Shown one piece after another: positions 24,832 through 36,299 of a stretch of 64,000 nt of DNA. Within the stretch, counting starts at the first letter, position 1. Every line of letters begins with the position of its first letter. Source of the DNA: Pseudovirgaria hyperparasitica (lineage: Eukaryota > Ascomycota > Dothideomycetes > Acrospermales > Acrospermaceae); the NCBI RefSeq assembly GCF_010093815.1, contig NW_022985561.1, forward strand, positions 1,244,045 to 1,308,044. The letters run 5' to 3'. A model generated the notes under the pieces. It saw only the letters and a list, made by a program, of their open reading frames with translations, searched no databases and was not told the DNA's origin. The translations under genes were made by a program, and so were the position numbers.

Positions 24832-26736
24832 TCAAGCATTACCCGCTGCCTTCAATCGCGCAGCCTTGAATCTACTGACCGGCTTCAATGTGCCATCTTC
24901 CTTTTCTTCCACTAAGGTGCTTAAGTCGTCTTCCTCGCCGTCTGCTGGGAGAAAACCACCCTGCCGCTGAATCATGTGGTTTCGCATCTTGTGAAACTCT
25001 GCCTCCGCTTCGCGACGTATGAGTTCAGGGTCGAGCTCATCCGGGCTAGTGATGCTAGGATTTATTGCGTCGCGCTCGATCACGGCTGCGGAAAGAATTT
25101 GTCCCTTGGGACCAGTGGGAACAGAACGCTGGCGAATTTGTTCAGATGCTTGGAAGGAGCGCCCAACTTTGATATCCTGAGATATGTCGGATCTAGGTAC
25201 AGAGGGCTCTAGTTTGGCGCTGCCGCGTTCCGACTTGAAACGGGACACTCTCTTGGTTTTCGGAGGTTCGACGGTAGATACTGCTCGAGGCGCTTGACGT
25301 TCGGTAATGGCTTCGCTGAAGGTTGCTGGTATATGCTTCTTCGGTGACTGCGAGGTGATTGTAGGTGTCGGTGTGTTGTCGGTTTTCAAAGAGATATCAA
25401 GTTCTTGCGCAAATCTGACACCTTTCTTCCTAGCATCTGTTCTTGTTTCACCCATGGATGGAACGCTTGTCAGATTTTCCTTGTTTCGCACTACTAGCCT
25501 GTGTGCGGACTGATTAAGTTCCTTGTCGACCTCCAGCTCTTTCATCTCATCGTCTTGTTTAGGTCCAACGTTTTCTATCATGCGCGCATTAAGCTTTCGC
25601 TCAAGCTCTAGCATCTTTTCTCGATAGGCGTCGGTAATTACTGGTTGCGTTGTCATCCCAAATTCATTTTCATCTTCATCCTCGGTGTCTGGCTCAAACT
25701 CATCATCATAGGATTCATCATAGGATTCATCATCGTCTTCGTCCTCGTCCTCGTAGTCGCTGCCGTTTTCTTCGAGATTAATCTCCGCCACGACGGAACC
25801 GACTTCATGAACGTACTCTAGCATCTCGCGTCTGATGGTGGCTTCATCGCGCGTGTCTGCCTGGAGCTGAATAGGCATAGAGCCGATAGGCAGGTCTTCG
25901 TCATCGAGTTCTATGATGCGGGAGGGTCCACTTGGATCGGTCATGAAAAAGCCTCGAGCAATATCAGGGTTCAATCGTCTGTTCGAAGAAGCTGATGTGG
26001 CTTCCTTAGAAGATTCAATGGTAGCAGCTTTGGTGTCCTCCGAAAATGACACGGATTTCTTGACCGGAGCAGGTGGGTCTCCACCACTCTGATCGGCTAT
26101 GGTGGGATCAGTCTCTTCAGGCTCCGTGTCTGTTGACGTCGGCGGTGGCGGACTGCTCGTATTAGTCGATTCGGTATTGGGAGCATCGTTGGCGCCTAGA
26201 TTAATCCCGGCTTTATCTAAAGCTTCGACTATTTTGGAGGCCGCTTGGCTCGGAGCAGCAACGCTGCCTGAAATTACATTGCCATCATCGTCAAGCTCCT
26301 CAACAATGTCCATGATTGGTAGTCCATGCTCGTCCTGGAACTCTTGTTTGACTCCGAGAAGGCTCTGCAGTTTTTCTTCGGAGGCGCTGAGCTGTTTCGA
26401 CACACTATCAACATTCTTGCGCACGTAGTCTTGCCTTCTAGTAATGATATCAGCGATCTGACTGGAAGTCCTCTGCAGACCTTTAGCGACACCACTAAGT
26501 TCCTTGATTTCGGTTTGGTCAACTAGATCACCTCCGAACGTAACAAACACTTGCAGGATTTGCTCCTGCGAAGGATTCTTGAGAGCCTGAAACTCTTCCT
26601 TGAGAGCTTCATACTCAAAATCCCATGCCTGCCAGTGGTTCAAGGCGGTTCGGAGCTTCAAAATGCCATCTTCTAGCCGTGACCGCAGCTTCTCTAGATT
26701 CGCTAGGTCATCGCCTGGATCGATTTGCGCACTCAT
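24832..26736 (-). CDS. BUD27: URI/Bud27-like unconventional prefoldin (DUF3835 tail)
   Basis: A single exon encodes 634 residues from the ATG at 26736 (MSAQIDPGDDLANLEKLR). The frame is open 39 codons further, but that part is basic and unlike the family. Residues about 5-145 form the prefoldin-type coiled coil (LNHWQAWDFEYEALKEEFQ, KGLQRTSSQIADII, KQLSASEEKLQSLLGVK). A long acidic middle holds a DESYDESYDDE duplication. The C-terminus has the short conserved boxes of the DUF3835 region (VSRFKSERGSAK, then PVSRFKAARLKAAG at the very end). URI/Bud27 binds the RNA-polymerase subunit Rpb5 and helps assemble RNA polymerases in the cytoplasm. The gene diverges from TFB3 over 228 bp. The assignment rests on domain order and motifs. 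Confidence 0.85.
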   Translation of the reverse strand: MSAQIDPGDDLANLEKLRSRLEDGILKLRTALNHWQAWDFEYEALKEEFQALKNPSQEQILQVFVTFGGDLVDQTEIKELSGVAKGLQRTSSQIADIITRRQDYVRKNVDSVSKQLSASEEKLQSLLGVKQEFQDEHGLPIMDIVEELDDDGNVISGSVAAPSQAASKIVEALDKAGINLGANDAPNTESTNTSSPPPPTSTDTEPEETDPTIADQSGGDPPAPVKKSVSFSEDTKAATIESSKEATSASSNRRLNPDIARGFFMTDPSGPSRIIELDDEDLPIGSMPIQLQADTRDEATIRREMLEYVHEVGSVVAEINLEENGSDYEDEDEDDDESYDESYDDEFEPDTEDEDENEFGMTTQPVITDAYREKMLELERKLNARMIENVGPKQDDEMKELEVDKELNQSAHRLVVRNKENLTSVPSMGETRTDARKKGVRFAQELDISLKTDNTPTPTITSQSPKKHIPATFSEAITERQAPRAVSTVEPPKTKRVSRFKSERGSAKLEPSVPRSDISQDIKVGRSFQASEQIRQRSVPTGPKGQILSAAVIERDAINPSITSPDELDPELIRREAEAEFHKMRNHMIQRQGGFLPADGEEDDLSTLVEEKEDGTLKPVSRFKAARLKAAGNA

Positions 26737-26964
26737 TTCTCGGAACTGTTGTGCGAAGCATCCGACCAGACGAAGGTTGAAGAGTGGCGCAGAAAACTTG
26801 CGGACGCGACGGGGCACAACTGTAATGACAAAGCGCGTCAGGTCGCGGTCCAAGCTCCGAGTCTGGATCCATTAATTACTAGGTAGGTAATAGCTACCTC
26901 ACTGCACACATACACATACCTAGGTAGCTGCCACTTTATCTGCTTTACAACGCACTTTGGCGCC
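26737..26964. promoter_or_regulatory. Shared divergent promoter of BUD27-like gene and TFB3
   Basis: Only 228 bp separate the two start codons. The part close to TFB3 contains repeated ctacctaggtag-type words (near 26880-26930, e.g. aggtaggtaatagctacct) that are partly palindromic. No TATA box was identified with confidence. Co-regulation of the two genes is inferred from this geometry. Confidence 0.55.
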
Positions 26965-28178
26965 ATGTCGAGGGCAGTGCAGCGCCCTGGGGGAGCAGCG
27001 CCAAAGCGCACTGAGATAACAGATGACGGTGGTGAGTTTCATTCCTACTTCGACTCCCCCGAGCTTCGAAATGTACACAAAACTGACAAGACCTCAGACA
27101 TTTGTCCTGTCTGCAAATCCTCACGGTACCTTAATCCTCAGATGAAGTTTTTGGTAAACCCAGAATGCTATCACAAGATGTGCGAGTCCTGCGTGGACCG
27201 TATCTTTTCCTCTGGACCCGCCCCGTGTCCTATAGCAGGGTGCAGACGGACACTGCGCAAGGCGAAGTTTCGAGCTCAGACGTTTGAAGACGTTTTTGTT
27301 GAAAGAGAAGTTGATATAAGACGAAGGGTCGCCAAAGTGTGAGTCTGACAACTCGACCCCGAAGAGACTACGCCCGCTAATCATGCACAACCAGATTCAA
27401 CCGCTGCGAAGAAGACTTTGAAACCCTGCTCGATTATAACGACTACCTAAATGATGTTGAAGATATCACTTACAACCTGATCAATGGGATAGATGTGGAG
27501 GCATCTGAGAAAAAGTTACAGGGCTATGCGGAGGCGAACAGGCAGCTTATCGATGATAACGAAAACAGGGCTAGAAAGGCGGCAACAACATATGCAGCCC
27601 GCCAAGCTCAGGTGAAGGAGCAATCACGCCTCAGACGAGAGGCGAATATGCGCGAAGAAGAGCGTGAACGGCAGGAAAGGCTGGAGGGTCAACGAAATAT
27701 CATCAACCAGCTGGCGTCGCGCGATGGTGATGCTGAGCAGATTGTACGGGAAGGCCAAATTGGCCTCAAGAGACGGCACAAAACGGCCATCCCAGATCGT
27801 CGAAAACCGTCCGCCTCGGCCACGAAAGCGGAAGATGGAAAACTACTCTACAGGGGCCTCAAGAAGAAGACAGAAGTCGAACCAGAAAGGCCATTTTCGC
27901 CCTACGCTGGACTTAGGATTGCGAATGAATATTCCGTGGTTCAAGACCATTATGACGCCCCGTGGCTCAGTTTCGCTTGGCAAGACGAACGATACCTGGC
28001 TGGCGGCTTCAAGATTGGAGACTTTTACAGCAGAGTGTTCAGCGAAGCGTTTGCTGGGCTGAGTGTATTCGTCGATGAGGAAGTCGCTGGTCGTAATCTC
28101 ACCGGGTCGTTTTCAGCTACAGAAGGTGCAGTAGCGGCAGCTGATCAGGATGTGAACATGAGTGATGATATATTTTGA
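26965..28178 (+). CDS. TFB3: TFIIH subunit Tfb3 (MAT1), CAK assembly factor
   Basis: Two exons (26965-27338 and 27395-28178; intron 27339-27394, GTGAGT donor, phase 2) give 385 residues. Tfb3/MAT1 anchors the Cdk7-type kinase and cyclin H to the TFIIH core in transcription and repair. The N-terminal C3HC4 RING finger begins at Cys47 (CPVCKSSRYLNPQ), continues with NPECYHKMCESCVDRIF and PCPIAGCRRTLRK, and is followed by the family block FEDVFVEREVDIRRRV. After the intron come FNRCEEDFETLLDYNDYLND and EDITYNLINGIDV, both diagnostic for MAT1, then a long Arg/Glu-rich helix. The C-terminal region (YSVVQDHYDAPWL, DFYSRVFSEAFAGL) fits the kinase/cyclin-binding end. Length is close to yeast Tfb3 (321) with a longer helix. 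Confidence 0.96.
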
Positions 28179-29306
28179 GGTATAACATTTGCGAGTTACG
28201 ACTGTATAGCAACGGCTTCCCGCATTCATGATTACCAACTGCCTTGAAAAGCGCACTCCGCGGCGTATTTGGACAAGCACAAAGAAGATAAGCGACCTGA
28301 GCGATCAAACAATGGAAAAACGGGCCTAAGGTTACAATGGAACACCCGATATGATCATCGGTAGACTCCGAATAGTAGCCAATCTGCAAACTGGGATCTG
28401 AAATATAGGAGCTACGTTGCTTCGATATATATGATGATGAACCCTGAAACACTCCCGACGGTACCTCCAAGGGCCTTATCCGACCTGGCTAGTAACTGAG
28501 AAGGAAATACGGATGCTTATAATGCACGACGCCTCTACATGACATGGACAGAAGAATTACTTCCTCCACCATCGCACGAGTACTGAAGTACCTTCGAATG
28601 CGGTTCTCAAGGCTCCGTATTTTACCTTGCCAATGTCGCTGCTGGTCTCAGGACTCCTTGTGTCGAGATGCAGTGATCAAATTTTACCAATTCCAGACCA
28701 GGTACTCAGCACGATATCTGGCACCACTTGGAACCCATAGCAATGAACTCATACTATAGTCCTGTAGTGCGATCGAGCAACCAGATATTCCTCATGCTCG
28801 TTGTCCTAATACGCGACTCGAACACGGCTCCATTCTCAAGTATCAGCGAGCAGCCTTCGGAGTCTAGGTTGCTCCTTCACAAAATTTTAGTTCAGGTAGC
28901 GACGGTGGGAGTCCCACCTAAGCAACCGACTTAAAAGACGAACATGATAGCAAAATGTTGGGACGTTCATGGCATTGTTTGAGGCTCGTCAGGAAGTCAG
29001 ACAAAGTAATGCAAACAGGAACCGCCACACTTGCACCGCCCCATCACTCACTTTAAGCCATATGCAGCCCGGGACGCCACAATCTGTAGCCTTGAACTGC
29101 GGGTCATCAGAAATGACATCACCTCTTACAGCCAGTCACAGCCACAATGGTCACAATCAATGATTAAAAGTTGGAAACTGGGAATTACCATGATATGAGC
29201 ATCCGATGAGGCGGCCTAGCTGCGCTCACTGGATACTTATCCCAGCGAAAAAAGCACTCGTTCTTTATATCTTCAATCTTTCTCCAAGTGTGGTGAAACT
29301 GTAACT
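28179..29306. other. Intergenic region
   Basis: About 1.1 kb between TFB3 and the next plus-strand gene. Short frames on both strands are not protein-like. No repeat or RNA gene was recognised. Confidence 0.6.
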
Positions 29307-30735
29307 ATGTCTGAAGTCCAGATGCTCCCGAATCGTCTTGTCAAGCGTAGACCCGTGCCTACGTATCCGGGCGGCAGCGAAGCTCCTGCTGACGCCCCTG
29401 CTGACGCCCCGGTATATCATGGGGCTGACGAGGCCATCCCGGAGCTGGAGAAGGGAAAACATTCGAAATGGCGGATGTCAAACCCCTTTGACAAGAAGAC
29501 CAAGAGCAAAGAGAAGAGCAAGCGAGACTCCGTACCGACACTCCAGAGGAACCCTCATGATTCAGCGTATTTTAGTGCCAATGACCCAGGTAGCTCTGTC
29601 TCTGAGATTGGTTCAACACCGAACCAGCAACCCGTTGGACGCATGGCGTCCCGAGACCACCTCGTGCCTCCGAACAGGCAAAACGATGGCATATCCATCG
29701 ATCGTTATGCTGACCGTTCTACATCCGATAAGTCACCATCTGAGACAGCAACTTCGGAGCCCCCACGAGCAACACAGCGCGGCACCACCAACGACCAACG
29801 TGTCCAAACGACAACCACAACCACAACCGTGACCGAAACTCGCGTTCTTGGCGGCGAAAATGCTGTAACAAATCCCGTCGTCAGCAGCGCAGACCAAGGC
29901 ACGTCCAACACCACCGACATCCAGCATACCGAAACCGCACCTGTACATGTCCCCAACCCGAATTCTCAATCCCGCCCAACATATCCCCGCGCACCGTCAG
30001 GTCCAACAATCCCATACCGCAGCCCAAATCGCGAACGAGCAGAGCTCAATGCCGTCTCAACGCCTCAGCCCCAGCTCTCAGAGACGCAGCCACAATATCC
30101 AGTCCCTCGATACTCTCAGCAGAACCAACATGGCGAAGCGCCAATCGCACCACCCGTGTCACCCTCTCGCACAAACTTCTCCTACCCGCGCCATCAAGCC
30201 ACAACCTCTGGCGGTGCAAGCACCGGCATACCTGCTGGCAACCCACACCCAGCCCCTTTAACCCCGGCCTACGTCCCAGACAACAGTAAATCCGAGACGG
30301 GCTCCCGCATTGGCACTATCGCCGATCTCAAAGCAGCAGCTAGCACTCTGCATGTATGTTCTACCCCCTAACCCCCCTTGTCCTGTCCTACGAATTTATA
30401 CTGAACCCCCAACGCAGGGTGCAGGCGAGGCTCTCCGCGGCACACTGTCCAGCGCCACCGACCGCGCGTTTCACGGGCATGACCCCGCCGTACTGGCGCA
30501 GCACGAGCAGATTATACGTGATGGGCAGCGACAGATGGCGACGGGCAGGGTCGGCAGTCAGGGCGAGGCACGCACCGGGGGTCGGATCACGGAGCGGATC
30601 AGCGGTGGTATTGGGAAGGTTGGATTGCGGGGAAGTGGAAGAGAGGGTGGACTGACGGGGAATCCGGTGGATGCGGCTGGCGTTGGGACTGGGGATCAGG
30701 GTGGACTCGGGAGGGTTATGGAAGAGAGGCGGTAA
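29307..30735 (+). CDS. Conserved fungal disordered protein of unknown function
   Basis: Two exons (29307-30353 and 30418-30735; intron 30354-30417, donor GTATGT, phase 0) give 454 residues. Most of the protein is disordered: rich in Pro, Ser, Thr and Gln, with a Lys-rich patch near residue 60 (NPFDKKTKSKEKSKRDS) and a polythreonine run. A short duplication (APADAPADAP) lies near residue 27. The one conserved block spans the intron: SRIGTIADLKAAASTLH-GAGEALRGTL, followed by DRAFHGHDPAVLAQHEQIIR. I recall this block from many uncharacterised ascomycete proteins, so the splice is well supported. The end is Gly/Arg-rich. No signal peptide or membrane segment is present. Function is unknown. Confidence 0.88.
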
Positions 30736-30953
30736 ACGGGATTGAACACTTCGCAGCCAGACGGTAGCTTCGTTGTGCGATCTGGAGTCTGTGACCACTA
30801 GGAAGGCACGACGAATGACCATACACGTCGCAATCAGAGATTATCTTGAAAGAAAAGGTCATTGTTATCATTTTAAACGCCGTATAATGCCCATGTCGGA
30901 TGTATATACAATACCGATCGCCAAATGCATGGCACACCATCATTTCGTTTCTT

Positions 30954-32767
30954 TCAAAATATGCTACTCTTCTTCTTCGCCACCTTCGAATTTACATTCT
31001 CCCCACTCGTTCGGAGCCCAAAGAAACTTCTCTTCGGTTGCTTCAGCGTCTGGCCCAGGTCTGGCCTTAATAGGCCTCCACCACCAAAATATGCGTTTTG
31101 TTGTGGCGGCCGTGCAGGTGCATGCCATCCCCCTTGCTGTATTGGTCTCGGAGGAGGCGCTTGAGCGACGCGGCCCTGTGGAACAGAGAATAGATTGCTC
31201 GTCCTATGCTGTTGAGGCTGCGGCCTGTGCTGCTGTTGCTGTGAATGCGGTCTGAAAGGTACAGCTTGCGGCTGTTGAGGGCGTTGGTGGGGTCTTTGAG
31301 GCTGCGCAGGCGGTGGGATAACCTGTCCCTGAGTGCCGTATTTTCGGCGTAGACGCTCGGTCTCTTTGTCGACTTCAGCCTGCTTACGACGCTTCTCTTT
31401 CTCTTCTGCTTCTTGTTGCTTGCGCAACCGTTTAGCTTCAGCTTCTGAGGCTTTCTGCTGTTGCCGCTGTTGTTCGAGTTGTGCGCGGCGCTCGTTGTCG
31501 ACTTGGGCGCGGAGGTGTGCGGCTTCTTGTTCAATTTCCCAGCGTGCTCTTGGATCATCAACAGAAGCCTGTTGTTTCTGAGGGACGGTAGTTTGGAGCG
31601 GAGGGAGAGATTGACGTCTGTGATCGTTGCGGGAGCTGGGTGCGACTGGGCGTTGATGATGATGTTGAATTGGTCTCTGGGCTGGTAGAACGTGTGATGG
31701 CTGGAGTTGCTGAGGAGATTGTATTATTAGCGGTCCTGTAGCTGGTGCTATGTATCCACCGGTCGGAGTAAGTGGAGGTGAGTTCTTCCTTCCGATCTTC
31801 CCTCCACTGCTGTTCTTGCGGCCGTAGTCATCAATATGGAAGGCATCTTGAATCCTGCCAAAGAACACATCCTTGATGACTGCAGCACTCAGAAGTAGCA
31901 CGAGTTCGAGACCTTTGTAGTCCTCGATCTCCACACGATATAGATTCGATTCGTATACTGTAAGGTCCTTGAGACCGCTGAAAAGTGCAACTGCAATATC
32001 TGCTTCCTTATTTTTCTTCTTCTTGCTGTCCGGATCTGTTGATTTTCCGGTCAGAAAGCATGTCATATCCTTACTCAGTTTGCTATCTCTCCTCCAAACA
32101 AAGTTGAGCTTCGGTATGGTCGCGTCAGCGGCCGGATCGTTCCGCGCCCGGTCAAGTGCCGAAGCACTGGGTGCTCTGAACGTTTGCTGGGGCAGACTGA
32201 ACTCGTACCAATTGGTATTACTCCAATTTGAAGTCTTCTGTACGACCTCGACCTGCTGATCCGGCTCATATAGTTGCACGGTGAAGGACGTTGGTAGTAT
32301 AGGCTGTGGTGGCGGTGCTACTCCTCCATTCTTTCTTATCTCCTCCTGGTTCAGTGTAGGATGTGTCCAGCCAGGCCTTAATAGTACCTCGCCAAACAAG
32401 ACGTCTAGGTTGTGCGCGTCAAATAGAGCTACGGCGTATGTATTTTTAGCGTCCGGGCTGGCAGGATCTAGATGATGTAGGTCGTACGAAGGCGCCGGAT
32501 CGCTACCGTGCTGTGAGAAGTAGTATGCTTGGTGATGTTTGACGCCATCTGTGTTTGCTTTGAGGAAGAAGTCTGCTTGTCGGTCAGCTTGTGCTCGTAC
32601 ACTTGAACAGCTTCTAAGAAGCAGAGTAAGCACATACTGGGTAGGTTTTCGTCCAACATGATGGGACGGGCCGAACCAAGATTCAAAGTGTCTGTTGCTA
32701 GATCACGAGCTGCAGCCAAGGTCTTGTGGTGGTGGGCGACAAGAACATTATGAAGAGACGAAGGACA
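30954..32767 (-). CDS. Conserved fungal protein, unknown function, Gln-rich coiled-coil tail (start unresolved)
   Basis: The main exon 32572-30954 joins an upstream exon ending at 32638 through intron 32637-32573 (donor GTATGT, acceptor GCAG, phase 1). The join gives LDENLP-NFFLKANTDGVK. The N-terminal globular part (about 320 residues) includes VAHHHKTLAAARDLATDTL, GSARPIMLDEN, NTYAVALFDAHNLDVLFGE, TSNWSNTNWYEF, NLYRVEIEDYKGLELVLLL and VIKDVFFGRI. Next come a Lys-rich loop, a Gln/Pro-rich stretch, a long charged coiled coil (about 375-450) and a tail with FGGGGLLRPDLGQTLK. I do not know the function. The first exon is open back to 32767 without an ATG, although HNVLVAHHHKT reads like real protein. 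A further 5' exon, or a frame error, is therefore likely. The nearest in-frame ATG is within PIMLDEN. Confidence 0.85.
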
Positions 32768-35027
32768 TCAGCATCGTCGAGGCAGAACGGTATCAGTATG
32801 GCCTTATAGGAGGCCAAGCGGGCTGTGTGAACGCTTGAGCAGAGCAACAGAGCACAAACCACCTGCAACAACAATTGGTCAGACCCGACTGCGGCCCGCT
32901 GTCTCCCAAAACGATGACGCTGCAGGTGCCAAGGTACTACTAACCTGGAATAGATCACAAAATACGCCTTGCCGCTTTTGGCCTCGCCCTCCTTCGGCCC
33001 ACGTGAGTCTGTGAAATTTAGTTATCTTCTTCTACTCAGTATCCTTTACTCTCTTTCCTTCATCCAAGCATCACACAACAATACGACTGCTGTTAATCTA
33101 CTCTCGTCTGATCCCCACTGGGCGTATCTTGATTCACCTGCTCGAAACTTAATATTTCATCGCATGTTCTGAATATGCCCTCAGCTCACCGTCATATAAT
33201 TGACCCGGCCCCACGACACAGCCTCGAAGCTGCAGCGGCCTAAGGACGCGTAAGTGCAACGTTCTCGCCAAGCCGCGGACTCGCTTGGCCCAGCTTATGT
33301 TGGCTGCTTGGTAGCAGAGGTCAAGAGATGCACCAAGGGACCCTGGCCAGCGATTTCTATCGCCAGGGAGCGACATTCATCCGACCAATCACTACGACTT
33401 GATGCTACGCGAAGGCATCACTGATATGTAATGCCCGTAGAATGTTTCATGCTACGCAGTGGTGTCGAATCTCCCGATGCTCTCTCGGTACTACTGAGTT
33501 ACGTACCCCTTGGTATATCGCAAGCTCGACTTCTTGGGACAATCAGGTGTCATAGTCAGAAGAAGGGAACAATGACATCTCGCCAGCTTAGTCATGTAAC
33601 CATGTACGGCTTGCTAGCTAAAATGATGGAAATGTACTTCTGGATGGGCAGAATAGTTAGGTGAGGCCTCATTCTCTCTACCTGTGCAACGATGTCTTGC
33701 ACGCACGACACCAGCACGCCGCTATGCAGTCTCATTGCTTCAGCAACCACATACGACCAATTCCTGTAGCTCGTCAATCTCTGGGTGTCAAAAGAAGAGA
33801 GCGCAACCGCGGTATCTTCTGTGTCCGCCCTCATAATAAAGATGGTTCGATCACACCTGTCGCTCCACAACGCGAGCATAAAGCTCGGTCCGGCGATGTC
33901 AATCAAGCGCAAAGACACGCGTCTTACTATTATGACGACCATCGAGATTAGTCTCGGCGACAACTTGCTTATAACTAGATATCTCCTATCGTGCAATAAT
34001 GTGCCCATCGGGTACGATGATAATGGAGTTAGCGATAAGCCTTCCATCGTCTTTAACTCAAGCTCTCGCAATATTGTCACTGAGGTACGCGTCTGGTGAA
34101 TTTCTGCCTAGCATGGCAGGCGATTGTGGACGACTGTCAGTTTTCACTGCTCTACACTGTCTCCGGTAATTAGCTGCTTTACCGATGCTGCCGTATCGAA
34201 GCCTTGTAGAACCAATTCGACGTCCCTAAAGCCTTTACCATTGTCGTGTTGCTGAACAGCGCCGATTGTTACATGGAAGCATGCCTAGGACCATTTCTCC
34301 CACATCTGCTGAGCTTTGTGAAATACCATTGGGACTGATTCCTGGTGCTCTAAAGGCCTTAGGGTCAGATCCCCAATGTGAAGTACATTTTCGAGCTGTT
34401 CGTCTCACTCAGGTCTATTGTAGGTGCATATTACCAAGTGAATGCACTTCTCGAGGTTTGCTAAGAATGGTCCTCATTGAAGCAGAGTAGTAGACCGACG
34501 TGTTGTAATTGGTCACGCGATTCCTGGTTTAGGACAACGTCGCAAACTATCAAGGTTCGCCTCCACCGAGTATCCTTTTGATAAAACTGCTCGCGGTAGG
34601 TGCTGTTGACGGGGAGATCTGGTATGAAGCGGATACATCACACGTTCTCAGTTGTTACGGTAGTAAACCAAGATTGATCCAATCGTTCTTCCTAGAGATC
34701 GTACGGGACCGAATGTAGGGACGGGACCGAATAATACTTAGAATATGTTGAGGAGTCATCGGTGCTTTTTCAAGGATTATTCTGTATTGTCTGTCCAGTT
34801 ATACCAAGCTCAATCTCTCCTGCGCTTTGCAATGATTGACGCAGCTTATAGGAAATCGGTGATATTGCTTGTTACAGTCATGTATCATACGCTGCAGCTC
34901 TGATTACGATCGAGTGCTCTTGCCGATCGGCCCGCGGCGAGTATGACTCTAGCTACGAACCGTGAGGTACTAAATCGACGCATCTTGCAACACCAATGTT
35001 TGGTAAGCCTGTCAGAAGTGTATCACG
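32768..35027. other. Intergenic region upstream of D-amino-acid oxidase
   Basis: About 2.3 kb. The stretch 33590-34100 is open on both strands: 162 codons on minus (with SYRNWSYVVAEAMRLHSGV) and overlapping shorter frames on plus. I cannot choose a strand. At 34280-34420 a plus-strand segment (PTSAELCEIPLGLIPGALKA, then LGSDPQCEVHFRAVRLTQ) looks protein-like but has no clear partners. These may be remnants of one gene. No repeats seen. Confidence 0.4.
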
Positions 35028-36299
35028 ATGGCGTCTATTACCTATGCTGTCCTCGGCGCTGGTGTGATCGGCTTGTCCACCGCCATCGAGCTCAAAACTC
35101 GATTTCCAGACGCCAAGGTTATCATCGCAGCGAAATATTTCCCTGGGGATCGAAGCATTAAGTATTGCTCGCCATGGGCTGGAGCAAACTGGCTATCGAT
35201 AGCGACAGAGGACCAGGTTTTGCATGAGTGGGAAGCAGAGACTTATCGTCGCCTCCAAACCATTGCGACATCTGTGCCTGAGGCAGCCGTTACAAAGATG
35301 GACATACATGCCTTCTACGACAGCCCACCAGAGCAAGCAGGCATTTTCGCTCCTGGATCTAAGAAACTATGGTATGAAGACTTGGTCGGGGGTGTCAGCC
35401 AGATCGCCAATGCGGATCTAGCAACAGGTGCTCAATTTGGCTATGTGATACCTACGTTTATGATTAACACACAAGGCTATCTCGCGTGGTATGAATCCTT
35501 GAAGATATCGTAACCACATAGCTTTATGCACTAACTAGCTCTCAGGCTGAACACAGAATGTTTGAGACTAGGCATCGAAATGCGCCGCAGCTCTTTCGAC
35601 GACATCCGTGACTTCTTCCATGCCGTTCCTGCCAATGCATACTTTAATTGCACCGGACTTGGCTCTTACCATCTCAAAGGTGTCGAAGACAAAGCGCTAT
35701 ACCCTACAAAAGCATGTTTCCAAGAGTCAATCACTAGAATGAATTTAACGTGGCTCAGGGTCAAATAATGCTCGTCGAAAGCCCCAAAGTTCAACTTGAG
35801 CACATGTATCTTCGTTCACCAAAGCGCGTTGACAGCGATACGACCTACGTATTTCCGAGAAACCCCTCTGGAGGTGTCATTCTTGGTGGATGCAGAATTG
35901 ACAACGACTGGAGTGACAAGATTGATATTGACCTGGCCGAAGATATCAAGCGGCGGTGTTGTGCTCTAGCCCCGGAACTGGGCAAACCGGAAGATCTGAA
36001 GGTAGTCTATCATTGCGTAGGGCTCAGACGTCAGTATTTGAGGATATCTAATATGTGCGCTAGTGACTGATGGCTATAGCGGGACGCGAGGGAGGACCTA
36101 GAATGGAATCGGAAGTCATGGGTGGCCATCTTGTTATCCACAACTATGGTGCGAGCGGAGCTGGGTACCAGGCATCGTGGTAAGTGATCTGTCCCTAGTG
36201 TTCAGGGCAAAACAGGCGTTTTTCTAATAAGTGACTGGTAGGGGAATGGCTCAGAAGGCTGTTGACATTATGCAGCAAATATCACAGTCGAACCTCTGA
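35028..36299 (+). CDS. D-amino-acid oxidase (FAD-dependent, probably peroxisomal)
   Basis: Five exons (35028-35488, 35546-35711, 35759-36029, 36080-36179, 36242-36299) give 351 residues, the usual family size. The enzyme oxidises D-amino acids to imino acids with FAD, producing hydrogen peroxide. Seen in order are the FAD-binding Rossmann motif VLGAGVIGLSTAIEL (residues about 7-21), AKYFPGDRSIKYCSPWAGAN, NTQGYLAW-LNTECLRLGIE across intron 1, NCTGLGSYHL, and the signature VGLRP-GREGGPR across intron 3. HNYGASGAGYQASW-GMAQ spans intron 4. The second intron (35712-35758) starts with GC rather than GT; only this choice restores the expected YPTK-GQIMLVE. The protein ends Ser-Asn-Leu, a plausible variant of the C-terminal peroxisome signal known for this family. 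Confidence 0.95.
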
